Shown: positions 1 through 6,233 of the stretch, in pieces | How the letters are laid out: the number at the start of each line of letters is the position of its first letter | Position numbering within the stretch: the first letter of the stretch is position 1 | Assembly (NCBI GenBank): GCA_017648525.1 | Contig: JAGCIP010000233.1 | Location: forward strand, 1 to 6,233 | Origin: Clostridia bacterium | GTDB lineage: Bacteria; Bacillota; Clostridia; Christensenellales; Borkfalkiaceae | Direction of reading: 5' to 3' | DNA length: 6,233 nucleotides | The notes under the pieces: model-generated | Database searches by the model: none | Told to the model about the DNA's origin: nothing | Seen by the model: only the letters and a program-made list of their open reading frames with translations | Position numbers and translations under genes: made by a program

Positions 1-614
1 ATAAAGCCCCTACCCGTATATGCTTTACCAGTATAACTAGATTTAGCATAAGGTTTAGAACCGCCTTCATCTGCAAAATAGAACAATTTGCTTTCAAACA
101 AATCAGCGTTATAAGTTACGCCAGGGAAAGATGCAAAAACCGGTAATGAATAATATTGACCACCGATTGCGGTAAGACTAGTCTTTTGATCGTCGTACAT
201 TTTTGCTTCTATACTTTCACTTTCGCCAGGCAATGTTTCCTTTACCCAGTCGCTTATATTCAACAAATAGTTACTCGTCGCATAAGGGAAATAATAGAAC
301 GCTTCAAGAACATGAACGTTAAAAGTAGAAGTAGAAATTTTTGAATAATATCCATTGTGCGATAAATTGTAATCTTCTGCAATTACTAAATCTATACCCG
401 TTTTGCCGTCTGCAAAAGAAGTGTTTGCATAAGCTGATTCAAAATCCGCTTCAAGCGCCCTTAAATAGTCTGCCTTAAAGCCGTTTTCACGAGTGTTAAC
501 GTATAAGTACGTTATATCGCTTCTTTCTTCTTCGCCGTAATCAACGCACGCCACACTAAAGAACGCAGAACACATCGTTACTAATCCTAATAGTAAAGCC
601 AAAATTCTCTTCAT
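1..614 (-). CDS. ABC transporter extracellular solute-binding lipoprotein, family 1-like (3' part outside window)
   Basis: Only the first 204 residues are present; the frame stays open to the left edge. The ATG at 614-612 is chosen because GGAGGA lies 6 nt upstream and a signal peptide follows at once: MKR, a hydrophobic stretch of about 17 residues, then SVAC with Cys23 as the probable lipidated residue. The mature part begins with an acidic linker (DYGEEER), then a beta strand (ITYLYVN, 34-40) and a helix ending in LEADFES (54-60), as in the first lobe of sugar-binding proteins. Further on are NISDWVKE (119-126) and YYSLPVFASFPGVTYNADLFE-type sequence at 154-174. This last segment corresponds to the family's usual 'Y-x-L-P-V... 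Y-N-x-D-L-F' stretch and is the best evidence for the assignment. The protein would be anchored outside the membrane and deliver a ligand, probably an oligosaccharide, to a permease. It lies 27 nt after the beta-helix lipoprotein gene and probably shares its transcript. The ligand is unknown. The family call is fairly secure; membership of the CUT1 oligosaccharide group is inference. Confidence 0.85.
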   Translation of the reverse strand, partial: MKRILALLLGLVTMCSAFFSVACVDYGEEERSDITYLYVNTRENGFKADYLRALEADFESAYANTSFADGKTGIDLVIAEDYNLSHNGYYSKISTSTFNVHVLEAFYYFPYATSNYLLNISDWVKETLPGESESIEAKMYDDQKTSLTAIGGQYYSLPVFASFPGVTYNADLFESKLFYFADEGGSKPYAKSSYTGKAYTGRGF

Positions 615-620
615 ATAATA

Positions 621-626
621 TCCTCC
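621..626 (-). promoter_or_regulatory. Ribosome binding site of the solute-binding protein gene
   Basis: The minus strand reads GGAGGA, 6 nt before the ATG at 614. It is a near-perfect Shine-Dalgarno match inside the 27-nt spacer (615-641) between the two lipoprotein genes. It fixes the start and suggests independent, strong initiation on this cistron. Confidence 0.85.
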
Positions 627-641
627 AAAATATTATTTTGT

Positions 642-3600
642 TTATCCTATTTTTGTTTGACCAAAATAAAGTCCATCATTAGTTTTTACCCAATACTTAC
701 TCCAACCGTTTGCACTAAAATCGACACCTGAGTTAGCAATAAAGGTTGCAACGTTTTGATAATTAACGGTTTTATCGTTTGTATTGTTACTAAAACCTAC
801 AGCGTTGCCGATACCATAACAATCTTTAACGGTAATATTTTTATTACTTGTGCTATCGTATTTAGTTACGTAGTCAACTACAGTTCCAGTATATTGAACT
901 TCAAAAATACAGTTTTCAAGTTTTCCGTATCCATTATTAGCCCAACCTATATCTGCAATATGATAAGACGTACTATCTACGTCAAGTATACCTTTAACGT
1001 ACACGTTAGACATTTTACCAGACATATAACTAGTAATTATATCACCTTTAACGCTACTAATATTTACAAACGCAACGTCTTTAATTACACCCGAGCTTAA
1101 AATATATCCAAATACACCTTTATCGTGATAGCCGTCCGAAGATGTAAGCACAACATTACTAATACTATGCCCTAATCCGTCAAAAGTACCTGCAAAATAA
1201 TCACTACTCGTCTTTTGATTTAACGTTTCATTTTTCAGGTCGATATCGCTAGTAAGAACAGCGTACCAAGACGAAGTGCCGTTTGTATTTGCGTTTCCAG
1301 AATAGTTAAAGAATTCTTTTAATTGAGTTGCATTTTCAATAATATGCGTTGCAACTAAAATCGGTTGACTAACAGTTTGCGTGCCGTTACTTACGGTTAC
1401 GATAGCAACTTTACCCTTTTCACAATCTGCTAAAGATATCTTTCCGTCATTTATATCTACTTGAACACCATTTATAAATGCAACTTTTGGATTCGTGCAA
1501 ATAGTAGTCAAGTCAAACGGCAAATCGTTTTTATAATAAATTTGTGATTTTACAACGTCAACTTCCCCAACTAAAACATACGTACCGTTAAAGGTTATAA
1601 ATTTAGAAGTAACATCCCACAAATCACTCCAACCGTTTGCCACCGTCATTTTTGCGCCCTCGCTAGTAATTAACGCACTAGAAGTTTTATAAACCGTTCT
1701 ATTTTCTTCGGTAAAATTAGAATATGCGGTTGCGTTACTTACAACTAAAACGTTTTCAAGAGTGTCTCTTTCGATATCGGTTGAGTCAAATTGGAAGAAT
1801 TCAACGGGGCTTGTGTATTCAACGTTAAAAATACTGTTTTTAATTATACCAAATCCAGCCCTTTCGTTGCTCCATTGTAGCGAAACCACTCTACCATATT
1901 GTCCACCGTAAAGTTTTCCACTTACGAACACGTTTTGTATAGTGCCTGTCATATAACCTGAAATCAAATCGCCGTTATTACCTAAACTCGTTAAGTTTAC
2001 GAAAGCAACGTTTTTAATAACAGAAGACGTAGTAACGTTACCGAATAATCCCAAAATATTCCATTGTCCCGTAGAATCCTGTTTATTGTTACACCTAATA
2101 GTAAGGTCTTTAATAGTATGTCCAGCGCCGTCAAACACACCGTTAAACACGTTTTGCATATATTTAGCATCTACGATTTGACCTGCACAATCAATATCTG
2201 CCGTCAATAACACGTAAACGGTTTTTTCCTTTGTTGCCGTCCAAGCGTAATCGCTTTCATTGTCAAGAGCAAAGAAATCGAGTAACTCTTGTGCCGTGTC
2301 AATTAGATGAGATACTACGAATACGGGTTGAGATATGAGTTTTTCCCCATCATTTATTATTATCTCAATAGTATTGCCCGCCAAATATTTTGAAAGGTCA
2401 ACTTCCTTATCGGCGTTCATTTCTATTTCAACACCGCCAACGTAAGCCTTAACCACGTTGCTACTTATGCTTGTTAAATCAAATTTCTTGGATTGTTCTG
2501 CAGTTATTTCATCGTTAAATACGTCAGCGTCTCCAACCAAAACGGTCTTTCCGCCAAACAATAAAGTTTTATCGCTTACCTGCCAGAATTTTGACCAACC
2601 TTTTGTTTGGTCAATTTCATCAGCATTTACGTTTAAGAACTCTTGCGTCGTATCGTAAACAGAACGAGTATCCGTAGCAAGTTTGACAAATTTTTCCGCA
2701 TTACCTATCGCAAAACTATTAACAACGCTTGAAGAAACGCTCACGCTGTTTTCATTTTGCCCTAAAAAAACTACCGTATCCGTAGGATTAATATAGTTAA
2801 CGTTAATTATACAATTCTCAATTCTACCAAAAGCACCGCTACTACTGCTCCAACCTTGTCTTACCGCAACACCAGAGCCGGAAATAATTCCGCTTACGTA
2901 TACGTTTCTCGTCGTGCCCAACATATAGTGCGACAATAAAAATGCATTAGCACCGCTAGAAGAAACGTTTATAAACGCAACGTTTTCAAGTATGCCTGAT
3001 AAGTAACCAAACAACCCAACTTCATATTGCGTACCTAAAATTTCAAGGTTGCTTATAGCGTGTCCGTTACCGTCAAAAACACCGCCAAAGTAGTCGTTGC
3101 CTTCTTTATGATACACTCTACCTTGCAAGTCGATATCGTTTGCAAGAACAACGTGCCAACCGTTACTGCCGTTTACACTAGCACTATCTTCTATCAACGC
3201 TATAAGACTTGTAAACTCTTCCGCCGTCTTAATAACGTGAGTTGCAAAATACGTTGCGTACTTAAAGTCATAAAGATCGGTAGATACAACAATTTCTTTT
3301 TCTCTTCTTAAATCTAAAAGCACGTCCTTATCTATGCTAACTTTACCCGCAACTGAACAATCAACGTTGCTAAACACGTTGTTTCCGTTTACTACAACCT
3401 TATTCGTAACGCCGTCAACACCGTCAAGCGTTAAGTCTTCTTGACCTAGAATAGAAAAGTACAGGGTTTCGGTCGTAAAATCAATTACTGGCGCTTTAAC
3501 TTCAAGAACTAAAGGGTTGGAAATATATTCAACACCGTCATATTCACAAACCAAAGTTATCTCCGCTTGTCCACGCTGTAACGGAGATACGCAATCGTCC

Positions 3601-4409
3601 GTTATATTTATCATTGTTTGGTCGTACTCAAATCTCGTTGAAACGCTATTTGTAACGTCAACGCCCGCAACTTTTATCGTATACGTTAAATTAGTAGTAT
3701 TTACGTATTGCTTTCCGTCTAACGCTTGCGCTACAGTGTAAATAGCGTTTTGTTCAGCATTAAATTCCATTGCTAAATCGTGATTTACGTTAATGGTAAT
3801 TTGTTCTTTTAACGATATATGGTTAGTAAACGAACGCCAGTTAGCAGAAATATCTATAACTGCCTTTCCATATGCTTTTGCTTTCAATTTGCCGTTAGCA
3901 TCAACTGCAACAACTTCTTCATTACTAGAAGTAAAAGTAAATGCACCGTCACTAAAAGTTTTTCCGTTAAAAAGTATGCTATAGTCGATAATACGTTCAG
4001 CATTAAGACTTAACGGAATTTCTTTATTCAAAATACCGTCGATTTTAATTTGTGGAATTAAGCCTTCCTCTATAACCAAAACCGAACACTCCGCTCTCTT
4101 ATCACCTTTTGATGCGATAATTTTAGCCTCACCATAACCAACGGCAACAACTTTACCATTTGCATCAACACTTAAAACGTCGGTAGAAGAACTTGACCAC
4201 TCAATACCATCAAAGTTCTTAACTGAAAGTTGAACTTCGTCGTATAACGAAAGTGAAAGTGAAGAATAGTTAAGCGAAAAATCCGCAACCTCAAAATCTT
4301 CATACCAACCAGAGTTGTTTGGTTTAGAGCAAGCACCAAAAGACGCAAAAGCAACAACCATTGTCAAGGATAACAATAATAGAAATGATTTTTTAATAAA
4401 AGATTTCAT
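642..4409 (-). CDS. Large surface lipoprotein with BIG2-type Ig domains and three GLUG-type beta-helix modules
   Basis: Complete protein of 1255 residues. The ATG at 4409 has AAGGGGG 7 nt upstream and opens a lipoprotein signal peptide: MKSFIKK, a hydrophobic core (residues 8-24), then FGAC with Cys27 as the probable lipid anchor. Residues 43-113 form a typical BIG2 domain (IEWSSSSTDVLSVDANGKV, then GYGEAKI). Residues 118-209 hold a second BIG2-like domain (VVAVDANGKLKAKAYGKAVI), and 210-306 a third Ig-like stretch. From about 315 to the end come three homologous modules. Each has an Ig-like part followed by a beta-helix part with the GLUG hallmarks F-D-G-x-G-H (446-450, 760-764, 1077-1081), G-x-F-G, and VIKNVAFVN-like rungs. 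Each module closes with NGWSxxW and LxFxG. No catalytic signature or LPxTG sorting signal is seen; the protein ends straight after the third module. BIG2 and GLUG parts are typical of adhesive or binding surface proteins. The position between a DUF4838 gene and a sugar-binding protein gene suggests glycan binding or scaffolding, but an adhesin unrelated to uptake is also possible. Confidence 0.93.
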   Translation of the reverse strand: MKSFIKKSFLLLLSLTMVVAFASFGACSKPNNSGWYEDFEVADFSLNYSSLSLSLYDEVQLSVKNFDGIEWSSSSTDVLSVDANGKVVAVGYGEAKIIASKGDKRAECSVLVIEEGLIPQIKIDGILNKEIPLSLNAERIIDYSILFNGKTFSDGAFTFTSSNEEVVAVDANGKLKAKAYGKAVIDISANWRSFTNHISLKEQITINVNHDLAMEFNAEQNAIYTVAQALDGKQYVNTTNLTYTIKVAGVDVTNSVSTRFEYDQTMINITDDCVSPLQRGQAEITLVCEYDGVEYISNPLVLEVKAPVIDFTTETLYFSILGQEDLTLDGVDGVTNKVVVNGNNVFSNVDCSVAGKVSIDKDVLLDLRREKEIVVSTDLYDFKYATYFATHVIKTAEEFTSLIALIEDSASVNGSNGWHVVLANDIDLQGRVYHKEGNDYFGGVFDGNGHAISNLEILGTQYEVGLFGYLSGILENVAFINVSSSGANAFLLSHYMLGTTRNVYVSGIISGSGVAVRQGWSSSSGAFGRIENCIINVNYINPTDTVVFLGQNENSVSVSSSVVNSFAIGNAEKFVKLATDTRSVYDTTQEFLNVNADEIDQTKGWSKFWQVSDKTLLFGGKTVLVGDADVFNDEITAEQSKKFDLTSISSNVVKAYVGGVEIEMNADKEVDLSKYLAGNTIEIIINDGEKLISQPVFVVSHLIDTAQELLDFFALDNESDYAWTATKEKTVYVLLTADIDCAGQIVDAKYMQNVFNGVFDGAGHTIKDLTIRCNNKQDSTGQWNILGLFGNVTTSSVIKNVAFVNLTSLGNNGDLISGYMTGTIQNVFVSGKLYGGQYGRVVSLQWSNERAGFGIIKNSIFNVEYTSPVEFFQFDSTDIERDTLENVLVVSNATAYSNFTEENRTVYKTSSALITSEGAKMTVANGWSDLWDVTSKFITFNGTYVLVGEVDVVKSQIYYKNDLPFDLTTICTNPKVAFINGVQVDINDGKISLADCEKGKVAIVTVSNGTQTVSQPILVATHIIENATQLKEFFNYSGNANTNGTSSWYAVLTSDIDLKNETLNQKTSSDYFAGTFDGLGHSISNVVLTSSDGYHDKGVFGYILSSGVIKDVAFVNISSVKGDIITSYMSGKMSNVYVKGILDVDSTSYHIADIGWANNGYGKLENCIFEVQYTGTVVDYVTKYDSTSNKNITVKDCYGIGNAVGFSNNTNDKTVNYQNVATFIANSGVDFSANGWSKYWVKTNDGLYFGQTKIG
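645..1565 (-). repeat. Beta-helix module 3 of 3 (residues 949-1255)
   Basis: Third tandem module. Its Ig-like segment contains FDLTTI (965-970), VAFINGVQVDI and VSQPILVATHIIENATQL (1013-1030). The beta-helix part has WYAVLTSDIDL (1048-1058), TFDGLGHSISNVVL (1075-1088), GVFGYILSSGVIKDVAFVNI (1098-1117), YMSGKMSNVYVKG (1128-1140) and YGKLENCIFEVQY (1161-1173). It ends with GWSKYW (1235-1240) and LYFGQTKIG at the stop codon. The coding region stops exactly where the first two modules would hand over to the next one. Confidence 0.85.
1566..2531 (-). repeat. Beta-helix module 2 of 3 (residues 627-948)
   Basis: Second tandem module. Its Ig-like segment contains FDLTSI (643-648) and ISQPVFVVSHLID (692-704). 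The beta-helix part has VYVLLTADIDCAG (731-743), VFDGAGHTIKDLTI (758-771), GLFGNVTTSSVIKNVAFVNL (787-806), YMTGTIQNVFVSG (819-831) and FGIIKNSIFNVEY (853-865). It closes with GWSDLW (926-931) and ITFNGTYVLVG (938-948). Compared with the other two it has a longer turn (NNKQDSTGQWNIL, 774-786) between the FDGxGH strand and the GLFG strand. The module is diverged at DNA level, so it is an old duplication. Confidence 0.85.
2532..3467 (-). repeat. Beta-helix module 1 of 3 (residues 315-626)
   Basis: First tandem module. An Ig-like segment (315-388) ends in YFATHVIKTAEEF. The beta-helix part follows: GWHVVLANDIDLQG (417-430), VFDGNGHAISNLEI (444-457), GLFGYLSGILENVAFINVSS (465-484), LSHYMLGTTRNVYVSG (492-507) and FGRIENCIINVNY (527-539). 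It closes with GWSKFW (604-609) and LLFGGKTVLVG (616-626). The same landmarks recur in the same order in the next two modules. Confidence 0.85.
3492..4283 (-). other. Array of Ig-like domains at the N-terminus of the beta-helix lipoprotein
   Basis: Codes for residues 43-306 of the lipoprotein. The first unit (43-113) is a clear BIG2 domain: a W-S-S-S core, then S-V-D-A-N-G-K-V and G-Y-G-E-A-K-I. The second (118-209) repeats the pattern with TSSNEEVVAVDANGKLKA and YGKAVIDI. It also has an extra loop near 190-201 (WRSFTNHISL) before the last strand. The third (210-306) lacks the BIG2 consensus but has Ig-like strand alternation (AEITLVCEY, NPLVLEVKAPV) and is assigned with less confidence. These units probably form a stalk that holds the beta-helix modules away from the membrane. 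Confidence 0.75.
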
Positions 4410-4413
4410 ACGA

Positions 4414-6233
4414 TTACCCCCTTAATTCTTTAAGTAAAACTTCAACGCTAACGATAGGTGCTTCTTTCAATACCGAAGTATTAGTATATACTAACAAATC
4501 TGCAAGTTCTTTTTTAACTACTGCTAATTCTTCTTCGGTGAAATCTTCTTTATAAATGTAATAATAGAAATAATCTAACCACAATCTTTCACCAAGCACC
4601 ATCATTTTGGTTGCCTCGTATCTAGCGGGGTCAAATTCCTTCATATATTCTATTTCAGTAAGAGCGGTGTTAACGTATCCTCTCCAACGTTCTAAGTTGG
4701 CTCTACTAAAATATTTCGCGTCCTTATTATGTGGCCAATAAGCATTTAGACCAGCATAATTAGAAAAGGTTGCTTGATTATACTCGTCAACAGCCCTATA
4801 TTCGTCAAAGAATTTTTTCATTGTGTCGCCAGCAACGCCGTAAACGTTTTTGAAATATTTATTGATATAATAAGAAACGTCAATATCAACGTCAATACCA
4901 AGTTTAGCCGCCAAATAAACCTTTAATGCCGCCCAACCTGTGGGATAACCGCTATTTTCACTAGGCGTTCCCAAATTTAACGCTAAAACCACGTTACAAT
5001 CTTTCAAAAAACGATACAAAGTTTGCATATCGTTAATTGTGTTATAGGGAGATATATAATCTTCGTATCTACCAACGTAAACGTAAGATGCAAGTCTGTC
5101 GGAAATAGGCATCCACCTATGATACATATCTTTGGTGTATTTATTAATTTCGTCGTGAATACTTGCTGACATGTCGCTTTGCATAATAGCGATTTGCGGA
5201 ACAACGTGCACGTCACACTTGGTTTCCTCATCAATAGCAAGGTACTTGCCAGCGCTTTCGTCGTAATAAGACGGTGCTACTTCACAATCAAAATACGCAT
5301 AAAAATACACGTCGAATTGTCTTTTATAAGGTTTACCTTCTTCAGTTTCAAACCATTCATCGATAAGCCCTGTTGCGTAATTAAGGAAAATAATAACGCT
5401 AGATGCAGGCGTGCCGTACTTTTGCAATAACGCATCACACGCACTACATTCACACCAGTTGCGGTCGTCTGACATACCAAAGTGGAATTGATTTAATTTT
5501 GGGTCACTCTTTAAGCCCTTTTTGAACTGTTCTGCAACGGCAGCCCCAAGTGCCTTAAACTCACTTTCAATTCCGTGTGCGGTATAACAAAGTTGAGTTA
5601 CGCCACCATTTCCGCTAAGAACAATTTCGCCCGCTTCATCTCTAGGGAATTCATTTTTAGAGTTGGTCATATACCACATAGGGTGATAATCAGGCGAAGA
5701 CTCGTCCACCAAAAGATATTGTTCAACGGGAACGTAATACATAGATCTATGTCCTACAAGCGGGCCATAATCATTTTTACCATTCATTGAATACTTTTCT
5801 TCACTATTGTCAGGTCTTGTAGCAGAGTTAGTGAAAGTGTTGTATTCAAAATCAGGAATAACTTTAACGTCGTATTCCATTAATTGAATGTCTCTAACGT
5901 TTTTATTTAAAGAATAAACGTTTTGATAATAGTAATCGTAATCTAAAATGTACTCTAATAATCTATATATACCAAATAGCGTACCCCTTTCAGAGCCACC
6001 AACAATATAGATTGAATTATCTATAGTTTTAATAACGTAGCCTGAATTCGTGTAAACGGCAGTAGGTGCAGAAACTTGTTTTTCTTCCGCCTGTTTGGTG
6101 TAGCCTATAAAGATATATTTAGAGTTTTCGTTAACCGTAACGGCACTATCAGTAAGCGCTTGAAGTTTCTCGCCCGTCGCTTCGTTAAACAAATTCAAGA
6201 ATTCGTTTACGGCAAACTGTTCATAATATCTAA
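4414..6233 (-). CDS. DUF4838 domain-containing protein, probable glycoside hydrolase-like enzyme (5' end outside window)
   Basis: 605 complete codons lie before the TAA at 4416-4414. A TTG at 6198 could be read as a start, but the frame continues open to the edge (RYYEQFAVNEF precedes it). No Shine-Dalgarno sequence stands before it, and these residues fit the domain, so the gene is truncated by the window. Counting from the first complete codon, the N-terminal part has EATGEK (17-22), YIFIGY (39-44) and RGTLFGIYRLLEYIL (82-96). This is the pattern of the domain that precedes the catalytic barrel in alpha-glucuronidase-like and DUF4838 proteins. The DUF4838 core follows: HPMWYM (173-178), QLCYT (213-217), SDDRNWCECSACDALL (254-269) with its CxCxxC cysteines, and FLNYATGLIDEW (282-293). 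A helical C-terminal region (about 485-605) is rich in Tyr, Trp and acidic residues. The missing part probably held a signal peptide. DUF4838 proteins are regarded as glycoside hydrolase-like, but activity and substrate are unproven. The gene is joined by a 4-nt gap to the beta-helix lipoprotein gene. Confidence 0.87.
   Translation of the reverse strand, partial: RYYEQFAVNEFLNLFNEATGEKLQALTDSAVTVNENSKYIFIGYTKQAEEKQVSAPTAVYTNSGYVIKTIDNSIYIVGGSERGTLFGIYRLLEYILDYDYYYQNVYSLNKNVRDIQLMEYDVKVIPDFEYNTFTNSATRPDNSEEKYSMNGKNDYGPLVGHRSMYYVPVEQYLLVDESSPDYHPMWYMTNSKNEFPRDEAGEIVLSGNGGVTQLCYTAHGIESEFKALGAAVAEQFKKGLKSDPKLNQFHFGMSDDRNWCECSACDALLQKYGTPASSVIIFLNYATGLIDEWFETEEGKPYKRQFDVYFYAYFDCEVAPSYYDESAGKYLAIDEETKCDVHVVPQIAIMQSDMSASIHDEINKYTKDMYHRWMPISDRLASYVYVGRYEDYISPYNTINDMQTLYRFLKDCNVVLALNLGTPSENSGYPTGWAALKVYLAAKLGIDVDIDVSYYINKYFKNVYGVAGDTMKKFFDEYRAVDEYNQATFSNYAGLNAYWPHNKDAKYFSRANLERWRGYVNTALTEIEYMKEFDPARYEATKMMVLGERLWLDYFYYYIYKEDFTEEELAVVKKELADLLVYTNTSVLKEAPIVSVEVLLKELRG
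4417..4423 (-). promoter_or_regulatory. Ribosome binding site of the beta-helix lipoprotein gene, inside the end of the DUF4838 gene
   Basis: The minus strand reads AAGGGGG, 7 nt before the ATG at 4409. The bases are the last A of a Leu codon plus the final Arg (AGG) and Gly (GGG) codons of the DUF4838 gene, followed directly by its TAA. Ribosomes ending the first gene therefore stop on top of this site, which points to translational coupling. It also fixes the lipoprotein start. Confidence 0.8.

Noticed and set aside
156..344. Plus-strand open frame of 62 codons antisense to the solute-binding protein gene.
   Set aside because: The minus-strand frame here encodes a coherent binding-protein sequence; the plus-strand frame starts within it without a ribosome binding site.
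615..641. Small inverted repeat AAAAT-AAT-ATTTT in the spacer between the two lipoprotein genes, considered as a terminator.
   Set aside because: The stem is 5 A/T pairs with no G/C and no following T-run, and it sits directly before a strong ribosome binding site.
756..1100. Plus-strand open frame of 114 codons antisense to the beta-helix gene.
   Set aside because: It lies wholly inside a well-supported minus-strand gene, has no ribosome binding site or recognisable domain, and its composition is what antisense reading of Asn/Val/Thr-rich codons gives.
4172..4357. Minus-strand frame of 61 codons overlapping the start of the lipoprotein gene.
   Set aside because: It is a +1/+2 shadow of the BIG2 domain coding sequence, rich in Leu/Arg/Phe from frame-shifted Ser and Val codons, with no other support.
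642..4409. Frequent palindromic hexamer AACGTT (about ten copies noticed by eye) as a possible protein-binding or uptake signal.
   Set aside because: Many copies are in-frame Asn-Val codon pairs from the recurring beta-helix rungs (NVAF, INVSS, SNVYV) combined with a preference for AAC and GTT. Coding explains them; a shuffled-codon test would be needed to claim more.
6196..6198. TTG as the start codon of the DUF4838 gene.
   Set aside because: The frame remains open for 11 more codons to the window edge, no Shine-Dalgarno precedes the TTG, and the upstream residues fit the domain. The gene is better read as 5'-truncated.

Overview
The window is a stretch of AT-rich bacterial DNA, read entirely on the minus strand. 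It carries three genes in one direction, so transcription enters at the right edge (about 6233) and leaves at the left edge (1). Strong purine-rich ribosome binding sites, two lipoprotein signal peptides on successive genes, AT-rich codon use and the families present suggest an uncultured gut or rumen Clostridia-type Bacillota, perhaps Christensenellales-like. The lineage is inferred from style, since no taxonomic marker gene is present.

Layout in transcription order. (1) 6233-4414: a DUF4838-family protein with its 5' end beyond the window. It has an alpha-glucuronidase-like N-terminal fold region followed by the DUF4838 core with its CxCxxC motif. (2) 4409-642: a complete 1255-residue lipoprotein. 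Bacterial Ig-like (BIG2-type) domains are followed by three tandem modules of about 315 residues, each an Ig-like segment plus a GLUG-type right-handed beta-helix segment. (3) 614-1: the N-terminal 204 residues of a lipoprotein that looks like a family 1 (sugar-type) ABC transporter solute-binding protein, cut by the left edge.

The genes are tightly packed. Only 4 nt separate genes 1 and 2, and the last two codons of gene 1 form the Shine-Dalgarno sequence of gene 2. Genes 2 and 3 are 27 nt apart, with a clear GGAGGA before gene 3. No promoter or terminator is visible, so this is the interior of an operon.

A plausible joint role is handling of a glycan at the cell surface. The DUF4838 protein would act on or bind a glycan, the beta-helix lipoprotein would display a long repetitive binding or scaffold surface, and the solute-binding protein would pass a released oligosaccharide to an ABC permease encoded further left. 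That role is inferred from family and neighbourhood; the substrate cannot be read from the sequence. No mobile element, RNA gene, CRISPR array or gene-free stretch over 300 bases was seen.
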